DNA from: Pseudomonadales bacterium
Lineage (GTDB): Bacteria; Pseudomonadota; Gammaproteobacteria; Pseudomonadales; Halieaceae
Direction of reading: 5' to 3'
Assembly (NCBI GenBank): GCA_024234675.1
Contig: JACKNU010000009.1
Location: 45,193 to 109,192, forward strand
Length of the DNA: 64,000 bases
Numbering within the stretch: position 1 is the first letter of the stretch; every line of letters begins with the position of its first letter. Positions 10,001-17,526 of the stretch are shown in pieces. The notes beneath the pieces were generated by a model that had not been told where the DNA came from, did not search any database, and saw only the letters and a program-made list of their open reading frames with translations. The translations under genes were made by a program, and so were the position numbers.

Positions 10001-10110
10001 TCTTCCAGCTTGCCCATCCGCTCGAAGGCGATCAGGCCGCCGCCGACCATGATTAGCACCAGCAACCAGGAAATCACCCGGTTCTTTACCGAATAGTCAC
10101 CGATATTCAT
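7060..10110 (-). CDS. RND efflux transporter, inner-membrane permease
   Basis: At 1016 residues this is a full-length HAE/RND pump: an N-terminal helix (MNIGDYSVKNRVISWLLVLI), two large periplasmic porter regions and twelve membrane helices. The TM4 relay reads GMLVDNAIVVAEG, with a single Asp where AcrB has Asp-Asp. The TM10 lysine is present in LLIKNAIVLIEEID. It probably expels drugs or other amphiphiles by proton exchange, together with the adaptor encoded 31 bp upstream. No outer-membrane TolC-like gene accompanies it, so a shared outer channel is likely. Substrate cannot be read from the sequence. Confidence 0.95.
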   Translation of the reverse strand: MNIGDYSVKNRVISWLLVLIMVGGGLIAFERMGKLEDPAFTIKSAKIITLYPGATAREVQEELTYHLEDAIQKMPQVKRIKMSVSRPGLSDILVDFKDEYKSADLPNIFDELRRKIADVRPSLPPGAQAPIVLDDFGDVYGIYLMLTGEGYSWRDLYDTADAIKKQLVLVNGVRKVVIDGEQREVVYLDIPRSTVAEMGLDLSQIGAVLGSQNVVVDAGNVRVGDDYVRFSPTGDFQSVQEIGDVLISSSDRKLIRLKDFATITRAYEEVPGKMYYLNGQPGLSIGISMASGQNVVEVGRQVDKMLESLLPVVPIGMELETVYNQPEEVEKSVGGFIVSVGQAVAIVLLVLLAFMGLRTGIVIGAVLLITVAGTLFLMNVFNIELQRISLGALVIALGMLVDNAIVVAEGMQVRMESGMKAMQAAAEAVGKTMWALLGGTVIGILAFSAIGLSPDNTGEFASSLFYVILISLSLSWITAISTTPLLCALLLKPGSSDTPGDQDPYAGKLFRAYRGILAAAIRHRWVTLGAVVGMFVLAVVGFGHIKSGFFPDSSTPIFFVDVWEPEGTDIRKTRDDTLRVSKFIRELPGVVQTSSVIGGPHQRFTLVYDAKEPARVYSQIIVRTEKREQIPAVAAATREYLQRELPWTDPIIKPMRIGPGRDAKIEARFSGPDEKVLRQLAEQAQAIMLQDPNTTDVRNDWRSPVKVSTPVFNEQVARQLGVDRQELGDALKVAFDGYDVGRYRDGNRLLPIRLRAPEEERADIDQVRDIQVWSPVLRRTVPVSQVVSGYETRWENSVIRGRNRIQTIIASCNPVDGMAGPLLLSLWPQIEAIELPPGYQLEWGGEYEDSQNAQAGLGASLPVGFLLMILTSIFLFGKLRQPLIIWLTVPLAIVGITVGLLGTGGAFDFMSLLGALSLIGLLIKNAIVLIEEIDQQIDSGKEPYQALLDACVSRMRPVVLAAATTILGLIPLLSDVFFVNMSVTIMAGLGFASVLTLIVVPTLYAVFFRIRKPTEA

Positions 10111-10141
10111 ATCCGCTGCACCCCGGTGTTATTATTACGGC

Positions 10142-11275
10142 TCAACCGGGATCGCCCGCGCGCGGCACGGCCTGCTCGGTATCCGCCATCCGCGTGACCC
10201 GCATTCCCTGCGCCAGGTAGGGTGCACCCACGGCGACAATTTCCTCGCCGCCTGCCAATCCGTCAGTAATCTCGATCATGCTGCCGGACATGCGGCCTAT
10301 GGAGACCGGACGCGAGGATACCGTCATGGTCTCCGGATCGAGCAACCATACCCGGGGATTGAGCCCGGAGTCCGCCTGGACGGCCCGCGCCGGAACCCAC
10401 TTCACGCTTTCGTAGGTGACCAGTTCGCTCAGGTCCAGCAATACCGTCGCGGTCATACCCGGCAACACGGTGAATTTGGTCGGTGCGGCCATGGTGAAGG
10501 TCGCCCTGAAGGTCTGGGTCTGCGGATCTGCCTTGGTGGCAATCTCCTTGGGTCTCAACGGGAAAGTCTGGTCGCCGCGCCCTTCGAACTGGGCGGTGGC
10601 GCGCACCGCCGGGTCGGTATGCCCGCCGTCGCCGACCTCCCTGCTGACACCGCCGCGCACGCTGCGCACCACGGATTCCGGCAGGTTAATGACGATGTCC
10701 AACTGGTCGATATTCTGCAGCCACATGACCGTCTGCTTGGCCATTACTTCCTCGAAGTTCTCCACGTCGCGCTGGGCCACGCGGCCCGCAAACGGTGCGA
10801 TCAGCACCGTGTACTCCAGGTCTTTCCTGGCCTGGGACAGGGCCGCGGACGCGCTGCGGTACTCGGCTTCCATGCGATCGAAGTCAAGGCGCGAGATATT
10901 GCCGTCGGCCACCAGGTCCCTGGCGCGCTTGAAGTTGCGCTCGGTGTTGTCGAACCTGGCCTGGCGATCCTCGAGTATCAGTTTGTAATCGGTGGGATCC
11001 AGGCGGGCCAGCACCTGGCCCTTCTTGACCAGATCGCCCTCTTTTACCGGCAGCTCCTGCAGTTGGCCACCGACGCGAAACGCCAGCTCCGCCCGCTGGG
11101 AGGCGTCCACTTTGCCGGGAAAGCTGCGCACCGCATCCACCTCCGAGCCCTCCACCACAAACACCTTGACCGGGCGACTCGCCGGCTCCGGCGCGGCTTG
11201 CCTGCCATCGCCACATGCCACCAGGGCAAGCAGCGCCAGGCTGATGGAAAGTATCCTTGGCCAGAGTCCCGTCAT
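10142..11275 (-). CDS. RND efflux periplasmic adaptor lipoprotein
   Basis: The 377-residue membrane-fusion protein begins with a lipoprotein signal ending LALVAC, with Cys21 the expected lipidation site. It then shows the adaptor order: a beta-barrel/lipoyl half (VEGSEVDAVRSFPGKV, then FRVGGQLQELPVKEGDLVKKGQVLARLD), an alpha hairpin (about 100-155), the returning lipoyl half (YTVLIAPFAGRVAQRDVENFEEV) and a C-terminal membrane-proximal domain. It connects the downstream permease to an outer-membrane channel. The two genes are 31 bp apart and cotranscribed. Confidence 0.95.
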   Translation of the reverse strand: MTGLWPRILSISLALLALVACGDGRQAAPEPASRPVKVFVVEGSEVDAVRSFPGKVDASQRAELAFRVGGQLQELPVKEGDLVKKGQVLARLDPTDYKLILEDRQARFDNTERNFKRARDLVADGNISRLDFDRMEAEYRSASAALSQARKDLEYTVLIAPFAGRVAQRDVENFEEVMAKQTVMWLQNIDQLDIVINLPESVVRSVRGGVSREVGDGGHTDPAVRATAQFEGRGDQTFPLRPKEIATKADPQTQTFRATFTMAAPTKFTVLPGMTATVLLDLSELVTYESVKWVPARAVQADSGLNPRVWLLDPETMTVSSRPVSIGRMSGSMIEITDGLAGGEEIVAVGAPYLAQGMRVTRMADTEQAVPRAGDPG

Positions 11276-11332
11276 CTGTCTGTTCTCCTCACTGCTGAAC
11301 CCGCTTGAAAGCCGGTATCTTATAACGTCAGC

Positions 11333-11755
11333 TTAGCGAGTAAACGCTCGCAGCGCATCACACTGGGAGGAACTGGTGCAAAACAGCATTCCCCTCTCCG
11401 CGACCGCCCGGGCCTGGCTGGTATCGCCACGAGCCTTGTGGGTCTGCGCCAGCTGCAGGTAGATTTCAGCGCTCTCCGGATCGATGCGCTGGGCCCGCTC
11501 CAGCAACGCGAGGGCCTGTTCGTAATCGCCCCGCGCACGCGCCTGCTGCGCCTTCTCGACCAGTGGTTTCCAGGCGGAGGTGGTGGGCGGCTGGGGCGGG
11601 CGCGGCGGCTGGGGCGGCGCCGGCGCCCGGGGTGCCGGGGCGGTAGGTTGCGGGGGCGGAGCCGGCTCGCTTTCCGGCAGGCTGTAGGTGGAACAGCCGG
11701 CCATGACCAGCAGCAGGCAGAGTACCCCACCGCGGTTGATCAGTGTCTGCAACAT
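11333..11755 (-). CDS. TPR lipoprotein linked to PBP1b
   Basis: A short lipoprotein of 140 residues. The signal ends LLVMAGC with Cys21 as the lipid site. A Pro/Ala-rich spacer (about 29-60) is followed by two tetratricopeptide helices pairs (about 62-130; ARGDYEQALALLERAQRIDP is a typical unit). Its ATG overlaps the mrcB TGA by one base (TGATG), so it is translated with PBP1b. In function it may resemble lipoprotein cofactors of class A PBPs, but it is much smaller than LpoB plus and does not look like LpoB; LpoP-type TPR lipoproteins next to PBP1b in Pseudomonas are the better comparison. Confidence 0.85.
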   Translation of the reverse strand: MLQTLINRGGVLCLLLVMAGCSTYSLPESEPAPPPQPTAPAPRAPAPPQPPRPPQPPTTSAWKPLVEKAQQARARGDYEQALALLERAQRIDPESAEIYLQLAQTHKARGDTSQARAVAERGMLFCTSSSQCDALRAFTR

Positions 11756-14010
11756 CAGTTGTCACCCCCGAACAATGACTGGAACCAGTCCTTTATGCCG
11801 GTCGAGCGGGCCGCGCAATGGGTGCTCTGGCGCGGCTCGGAACCGGTGATAAACGGTATCAGCCGTGAATTGGGACAGCCCTTGCCGGTCAGGAACCCGC
11901 TCTGGTCGTCGATCCAGACCGTCTCCATGCCGTCGGGCATACGATAACCCAGGGGCCGCTCGCTGGCCTGGGCCATGAAATGCGCCCACACCTTGAGCGC
12001 GCCGGTACCCCCGGTGAGCCCGGTGCTGCCGTTGTCGTCGCGGCCAATCCAGGTTACCGCCAGCAGGTCCCCGGCAAAACCGGCGAACCAGGAGTCGCGG
12101 CCATCGTTGGTGGTGCCGGTCTTGCCGGCGACGTCGAAGCCCTGGGGCAGGTAGCGATATACACCCTTGCCAGTGCCCTCACGCACCACCGCCCGCAGGG
12201 CGTAGGTCAGCAGGTTGGTGGCCTGCAGGCTCACCGTGCGATCGTATTCCAGGGGATAGCGCTTGAGGGGCTCGCCCCGGGCGTCCACCACCTCGCGAAT
12301 GCTGCGCAGGGGCATGCGGAAACCGCCGGCGGCGATAGTCTGGTACATGGCGGCCATATCCATGGGCGAGTACTCCCCGGCGCCCAGGGTCAGCGCGGGC
12401 ACTTCGGGAATGGGACCCTCGACTCCCAGGCGCTGCAGCATGTCGACCACCTTCCCCAGCCCCAGGTCCATGCCCAGGCGGGCGGTGGCCAGGTTGTAGG
12501 AGTTGGCGAGGGCGCGGTACAGCAGTACCTCCCCGTGCACCTCGCGATCGAAGTTGCGGGGCTCCCACAGCTGCCCGCCCGGCCCCTCCACCTTGAGCGG
12601 CGTATCCGTCAGGGGCGTCACCAGGGAGTAGCGCCGCGGCTGTTCCAGCGCCGCCAGGTACACGGCGGGCTTGAGCAGGGAACCGGCGGGTCGCCGCGCA
12701 TCCAGGGCGCGGTTGAACCCCGCGTAGCGCACGCTGCGTCCACCTACCAGCGCGGCCACCTCGCCGGAGTCAAAGCGGGTGACCACCGTGGCGCTCTCCA
12801 GCTCGCCGCCTTTATTGAGCTGCCCCAGCACGGTGGTGGTGCTGTTTTCCACCTGGCGCTGCAGCAGGGGGTCGAAGGCGGTGAAGATACTGAGGCCCAG
12901 GGTGGTGAGGTCCTCCTCCCGATACTCCTCGCGCAACTGGCGCCGCACCAGCTCCAGGTAGGCCGGGAAGGAATCGCGAATACGGTGCTTGTTGTTGAGG
13001 TCCAGCGGCATGGCCCGGGCCACCACCGCCTCTTCCTCGGAGATAACCCCCCGCTCCGCCATCTCCCCCAGCACCACGTTGCGCCGCTCCAGGGCGCGCT
13101 CGGGATTGCGCAGGGGATTGTACAGCGAAGGCCCCTTGATCATCCCGATCAACAGCGCCTGCTGGTGCAGTCGCAACTGGTGAATCGGCGTATCGAAATA
13201 GTGACGGGAGGCCAGCGCGAAGCCGTGGATCGCCCGCGGTCCCTCCTGCCCCAGGTAGACCTCGTTGATATAACTTTCGAGAATCTGGTCCTTGCTGTAG
13301 TGCAGCTCCAGCAGCATGGCCATCAACACTTCGGTGCCCTTGCGCAGGATGGTGCGCTCCGGGGTCAGGTAGTAGTTCTTGACCAGCTGCTGGGTGATGG
13401 TGCTGCCCCCCGCCACCACCCGCCCCGAGCGCAGGTTACTGAAAGCCGCCCTGGCCATACCGATCAGGGAAATACCGGAGTGCTCATAGAAGCGGTGGTC
13501 CTCGACGGCGAGCAGGCCATCCCGCAGGGTGAGGGGCACGTCATCCAGCCGCACCAGCACCCGGTCCTCGCCGTGGGAGGGATAGATGCCGCCAATCTGC
13601 ACCGGATCCAGCCGCATCAGGTCCACCGCGCGGCCGCCGGCGGTGATTTTCTGCACCCGCGAGCCGCCCAGTTCCACCAGCACCTTGCGCGCCGACTCGC
13701 GCTCCCCCGGGAAGTCGAAGCCGCGGGTGTAGATCTCGAAGCGGTCGCGGTTGCGGGCTACCTGCCCGGGGTTGGAGGTACTGGTCACCTTGCGATAACC
13801 CAGCACTTCCAGCTCGTAGGCCAGGCCCGCGGCGTCCAGCCGCGCGCCGGCGAACAGCTCCAGGGGCCGCGCGTAGACCTTGGCGGGCAATTCCCACATT
13901 TTGTCGACAAAGGTGGAGGTGATCTTCGCGTCGAGATAGATAAGCAACAACCCGCCGGCCACCAGGCCGGCGAGAAGCAGTTTGAGGAAGAAATGGCGGG
14001 TGCGAAACAT
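11755..14010 (-). CDS. mrcB: Penicillin-binding protein 1B
   Basis: This 751-residue bifunctional peptidoglycan synthase has an N-terminal membrane helix (about 8-26), a UB2H-like segment (LPAKVYARPLELFAG onward), a GT51 glycosyltransferase with the catalytic EDHRFYEHSG block and GGSTITQQLVKNYYL, and a transpeptidase with the SxxK serine in PAGSLLKPAVY, the SxN motif in SYNLATAR and KTGTTND. It polymerises and crosslinks glycan strands in the periplasm. The TPR lipoprotein gene follows with a one-base overlap. Length is close to Pseudomonas PBP1b. Confidence 0.97.
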   Translation of the reverse strand: MFRTRHFFLKLLLAGLVAGGLLLIYLDAKITSTFVDKMWELPAKVYARPLELFAGARLDAAGLAYELEVLGYRKVTSTSNPGQVARNRDRFEIYTRGFDFPGERESARKVLVELGGSRVQKITAGGRAVDLMRLDPVQIGGIYPSHGEDRVLVRLDDVPLTLRDGLLAVEDHRFYEHSGISLIGMARAAFSNLRSGRVVAGGSTITQQLVKNYYLTPERTILRKGTEVLMAMLLELHYSKDQILESYINEVYLGQEGPRAIHGFALASRHYFDTPIHQLRLHQQALLIGMIKGPSLYNPLRNPERALERRNVVLGEMAERGVISEEEAVVARAMPLDLNNKHRIRDSFPAYLELVRRQLREEYREEDLTTLGLSIFTAFDPLLQRQVENSTTTVLGQLNKGGELESATVVTRFDSGEVAALVGGRSVRYAGFNRALDARRPAGSLLKPAVYLAALEQPRRYSLVTPLTDTPLKVEGPGGQLWEPRNFDREVHGEVLLYRALANSYNLATARLGMDLGLGKVVDMLQRLGVEGPIPEVPALTLGAGEYSPMDMAAMYQTIAAGGFRMPLRSIREVVDARGEPLKRYPLEYDRTVSLQATNLLTYALRAVVREGTGKGVYRYLPQGFDVAGKTGTTNDGRDSWFAGFAGDLLAVTWIGRDDNGSTGLTGGTGALKVWAHFMAQASERPLGYRMPDGMETVWIDDQSGFLTGKGCPNSRLIPFITGSEPRQSTHCAARSTGIKDWFQSLFGGDN

Positions 14011-14137
14011 GGGGTGCGAGTGTACACCAGCAGGCGTGAAAAAAAGACGGGCTTTTCACCGCTCCCGGCGGCGGGATGCGTATTGCGGCGCAAGGCCTAA
14101 TAGGCTACAAACAACCCGGGACAGAAGGAGACAGCCA

Positions 14138-14227
14138 GTGCAGGAACTGAGCCAGGACAAGGGCGCACCCGCGCTCAGCATGCAGCTAACCGGCCGGGGC
14201 AAACACCCGGGGCGCCCGGCAGCTTGA
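14138..14227 (+). CDS. 29-residue leader ORF coupled to the ion-channel gene
   Basis: A GTG at 14138 follows a near-perfect ribosome site (AGAAGGAG, about six bases away) and opens a 29-codon frame beginning VQELSQDKGAP. Its TGA (14225-14227) overlaps the TTG start of the next gene (14224-14226), giving TTGA. The big gene's own TTG has no good ribosome site, so ribosomes may reach it by termination-reinitiation on this leader. The peptide has no recognisable motif. It may simply be a device to set channel expression low. Confidence 0.45.
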   Translation: MQELSQDKGAPALSMQLTGRGKHPGRPAA

Positions 14228-16308
14228 ATTTCCAGCGACTCCTGCACGGCGCGCTGTTGCTGGCGGCGCTGGCGCTGACGGCGTACCTGATCGCCGACTT
14301 CCTGCGCTATGAACAGGCGCGCGAGAACCAGAGCATTCAACTCGGCGAGCAGGCGGGCACCCGGGTGGCCGAGGCCCTGGACGCCAGGCTCAACGCAATT
14401 TCCGCCAGGGCCAGGGCCTATGCGCAGGAAATCGTCGCCCTGGACAGCGAAACACAATTGCTGCAGAGCATCAGTGAGGAAAGCCAGCGCTTCCCCCTGC
14501 TGCTGGGCGTTACCGTGGCCTTCGAACCGGGCCAGTTTGGCGGCCGCGACCGCTATGCCCCGTTTTTTAACAAGAGCCGCGATGAATTCCAGTTTGTAGA
14601 GCGCAGCTACGACTACACCGACCCACAGCTGGCTACCGCCGAATGGTATACCACCGTCATCGCTACCGGTGAGCCACAGTGGTCGGCGCCCTATTACGCG
14701 GAAGCGGCCGAAGCCATGGTGGTCGATTACGGCGTGCCGCTTATTGACGCCAGCGGGGAACTGATTGGCATGGTTGATTACACCATTGCCCTGAGCGACT
14801 TCACCCAGATCGTCGACTCTCTCAGTATCGGCGAATCGGGTTACGGTTTTACCTACGACGCCCAGGGCGCCATTCTGTCCCACCCCAACCCGGATTACCT
14901 GCTCGACAATGTCTTCCAGGAAAAGGACGGCAAGGACCGGGCCATCCTGGCCAAAATGCAGCATGAGCGGCAGGGTGTCGTTGCCTATAACAGCACCTAT
15001 ACCTACAAGTACTCCTGGTTTTTCTTCCGGGAACTCGAGTCAACCGGCTGGAAAAGCGTGCTGGTGTTCGCGGTGGACGATTTGCTGGGTGCGTCGGACG
15101 AGGGCAGGCGCAAGATTATTCACATCGCCCTGGGCGTCAGCCTGTTGCTGGTCGCATTCATGCTGCTGGCCATGGGGACGGGGAAGTACACGCTGGTGAA
15201 ACTGTGGTGGCTGGTCGCGGCAATATCGATCATTGTGCTGGGCAATATTGTCCTTATCTGGCACCTGAACCTGAAAACCGACTTCTCGCTGCTGGACAGC
15301 AACCAGGAAAGAATTGTCAATCAGTCCATCCTCAAGAAGTACGTGGAACAATACGACCGGGATCTCCACAAACTGACCAACACCACCTACACCCGGGTGC
15401 CCACTGGCATATTCGTCGAGTCCTATGAACTGAACTCCTTCGAAGCGAGCATTATCGGCAAGCTGTGGATGAAATACCCGCTGGCGCTCTACGACCGGGC
15501 GCCGCCGGCGTTTTACTTCCCCGGTGTATCCGCCATAGAGTCCCGCGGACTGGCGATCGAGCTGGTGTCCGAGACACCCTACGAGGACCATGTGCTGGTG
15601 ACCTGGAAGTTCCGCGGCACCCTGGAGCAGGACTTCAGTTACCAGCAGTTCCCCTTTGAGCAAAATGATATTCGCCTGCTGATTTTTTACCCGGACTTCA
15701 GCAGGAACATTCTGCTGGTCCCGGACCTGGACAGCTATGACGTGCTCAACCCCTCGGCAAAACCCGGCCTCAGCGAGAGCATCAGTGTGCCCTCCTCGGA
15801 AACGATTTCGTCATTTTTTACCTTCGAAGAGATCGACTACAAGACCAGCTTCGGCAATGAGACCCTGGTCAAGAATTACCCTGCGCTTACCTTCAACATG
15901 GTCGCCAAGCGGATATGGCTCAGCCCCTTTATCGCCAATATCATCCCTATCCTGATAGTCGCACTGATCATGTTTATCGTCCTGTATGTGTCCTCCAACA
16001 AGGAGGAGGGAAGGACGGGGCTAACCACGATGAATGTCATACAGAGCTCGGCGGGGTTCCTGTTCATACTGGTGCTGGCGCATGTCAACGAACGCAATCG
16101 CATCGAAACACCCGAAATCGCCTATATCGAACTGTTCTACTTTTCCATGTACGTTTTCATCACCCTGGAGGCCGTTGCGCTGGCTGCTTTGCTGCGGGGT
16201 ACCAACTGGAAACTGTTCACCTACCGGGACAACCTGGCGCTGAAGCTGATGTTCTGGCCGGTGCTGGTATCGACCTGGCTGGCGCTCACCCTGTTGCGCT
16301 TCTACTGA
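14224..16308 (+). CDS. Cache-domain pentameric ligand-gated ion channel (Cys-loop/Pro-loop superfamily)
   Basis: The 694-residue protein has, in order: a helix (7-26), a periplasmic double-Cache-like sensor (about 35-290; W141-Y142 and PQWSAPYY are Cache features), two helices (298-318 and 327-347), a pLGIC extracellular beta-sandwich (about 385-565) and four channel helices M1 567-590, M2 598-620, M3 631-657, M4 672-692. The sandwich shows VPTGIFVESYEL (beta-1 of GLIC reads similarly), a loop-D-like KLWMKYP and the Pro-loop FPFE at 476-479, without the cysteines, as in bacterial members. M1 matches GLIC around NIIP. By my alignment Glu595 is at -2' and Ile606 at 9', the selectivity and gate positions of GLIC, suggesting a cation channel. 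Start TTG is by coupling to the leader ORF. Confidence 0.88.
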   Translation: MNFQRLLHGALLLAALALTAYLIADFLRYEQARENQSIQLGEQAGTRVAEALDARLNAISARARAYAQEIVALDSETQLLQSISEESQRFPLLLGVTVAFEPGQFGGRDRYAPFFNKSRDEFQFVERSYDYTDPQLATAEWYTTVIATGEPQWSAPYYAEAAEAMVVDYGVPLIDASGELIGMVDYTIALSDFTQIVDSLSIGESGYGFTYDAQGAILSHPNPDYLLDNVFQEKDGKDRAILAKMQHERQGVVAYNSTYTYKYSWFFFRELESTGWKSVLVFAVDDLLGASDEGRRKIIHIALGVSLLLVAFMLLAMGTGKYTLVKLWWLVAAISIIVLGNIVLIWHLNLKTDFSLLDSNQERIVNQSILKKYVEQYDRDLHKLTNTTYTRVPTGIFVESYELNSFEASIIGKLWMKYPLALYDRAPPAFYFPGVSAIESRGLAIELVSETPYEDHVLVTWKFRGTLEQDFSYQQFPFEQNDIRLLIFYPDFSRNILLVPDLDSYDVLNPSAKPGLSESISVPSSETISSFFTFEEIDYKTSFGNETLVKNYPALTFNMVAKRIWLSPFIANIIPILIVALIMFIVLYVSSNKEEGRTGLTTMNVIQSSAGFLFILVLAHVNERNRIETPEIAYIELFYFSMYVFITLEAVALAALLRGTNWKLFTYRDNLALKLMFWPVLVSTWLALTLLRFY

Positions 16309-16381
16309 GCAGCGGCAACAGCGCCATGACCGCGGCAAGCTGCCTGCCGATCAGGCCGTGGAAGCCCGCGATCGATAGCCG

Positions 16382-17470
16382 CTAGTTATTATCCTGTGAC
16401 TTGAGAAATTCCGAAAATTCGGCTTCGTAGAGCCGGAAGAACACCAGGGCAATGGAAAAAATAATCGGGCCATAGATCAGCCCGGCCAGGCCGAAGACGT
16501 GCAGGCCGCCCAGCAGGGAGAAAAACACCACCACGGTTCCCATGCTCGAACCCTGCATGAACAGTGGGCGCAGGAAGTTATCCACCGACCCGATCACCAC
16601 CACGCCCCAGACCAGCATGAATATCCCCCAGCCGGTTGCACCGCTGAGAAACAGGTAAATGGCCGCAGGCACCCACACCAGCGCCGTGCCAACCACCGGT
16701 ATGAGCGAGCTGACCGCCATCATCGAGCCCCAGAACAGCGCCGGAATCCCCGCCAGGAAAAAACCGAACCCGCCCACAAAGCCCTGGGTAATGGCGGTGA
16801 GGAAAGAACCCAGCAGCGCCGACTTGCTGACCTCCACAACCTCCTGCAGCAGGGCGTCTTCCTGGCTGCGGGAAAGCGGCAGGGCGTGGCGAATGAACTC
16901 AAACAGTTTGTTGTGGTCACGCAGCACGAAAAAAAGCACGAACAGGACCAGGCCAAAATCGACCAAAAAAGCCGTCACGCTGCCCAGCATGGCGGTGGAA
17001 ACACCGGCAAACTGCTTGCCGGCGGCACTCGCCGCCGTGAGGGCCTGGGAACGGATTTTTTCCGGGTCCAGCGCATCGGCCGGTAAAACCCTGCCCAGCC
17101 AGGCCTTCAGCTCGAGCATCCACGGCTGCTGAAACAGCTCGTGCACATTCTCCCCCGTGGCCCAGTCCTTGACCATGAGGGAATAGGTGATGCCCTGCTT
17201 CAGGATAGCCGCCAGCACCATGGTTGCGGGTATCAGCAGGACCAGCGTCAACAGCAGGACGCTGAGCAGCGAGGCGATATTGTGCCGTCCGTTGAGTTTC
17301 GCGACCAGCCGCTCATGCAGCGGAATCGTCAGCATACCGATCAGGATGGCCAGGATGATGGGTTGCAGGAAAGGCTCTACCAGCAGGAAGCAGGCATACA
17401 GGGACAGCGCCAGGAACACCAGCAGCACCCACCTGTTGGGTTGGTCTTTCAGTAGGGGTTTTTCATCCAT
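16382..17470 (-). CDS. AI-2E family transporter (PerM/TqsA type)
   Basis: The 362-residue membrane protein has the AI-2E family layout: paired N-terminal helices (RWVLLVFLALSLYACFLLV, then PIILAILIGMLTIP), a soluble helical insert (about 105-165), and a C-terminal bundle with the family block SLIPVVGTALVWVPAAIYLFL and the DNFLRPLFMQG motif. Members include the AI-2 exporter TqsA and sodium/proton antiporters, so the substrate is open. It is the last gene of a likely operon after the glutaminase and porin genes (56 bp gap) and converges on the ion-channel gene with 73 bp between stops. Confidence 0.9.
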   Translation of the reverse strand: MDEKPLLKDQPNRWVLLVFLALSLYACFLLVEPFLQPIILAILIGMLTIPLHERLVAKLNGRHNIASLLSVLLLTLVLLIPATMVLAAILKQGITYSLMVKDWATGENVHELFQQPWMLELKAWLGRVLPADALDPEKIRSQALTAASAAGKQFAGVSTAMLGSVTAFLVDFGLVLFVLFFVLRDHNKLFEFIRHALPLSRSQEDALLQEVVEVSKSALLGSFLTAITQGFVGGFGFFLAGIPALFWGSMMAVSSLIPVVGTALVWVPAAIYLFLSGATGWGIFMLVWGVVVIGSVDNFLRPLFMQGSSMGTVVVFFSLLGGLHVFGLAGLIYGPIIFSIALVFFRLYEAEFSEFLKSQDNN

Positions 17471-17526
17471 CCTTCATACCCGCTTGCCAGCCCTGGTCGT
17501 TACAGTAACCTGCATCGGGCGCGTCG

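Noticed and set aside
13982..14227. 81-residue plus-strand frame over the mrcB start
   Set aside because: Only its last 29 codons, after a good ribosome site, are likely translated; the rest lies opposite mrcB.
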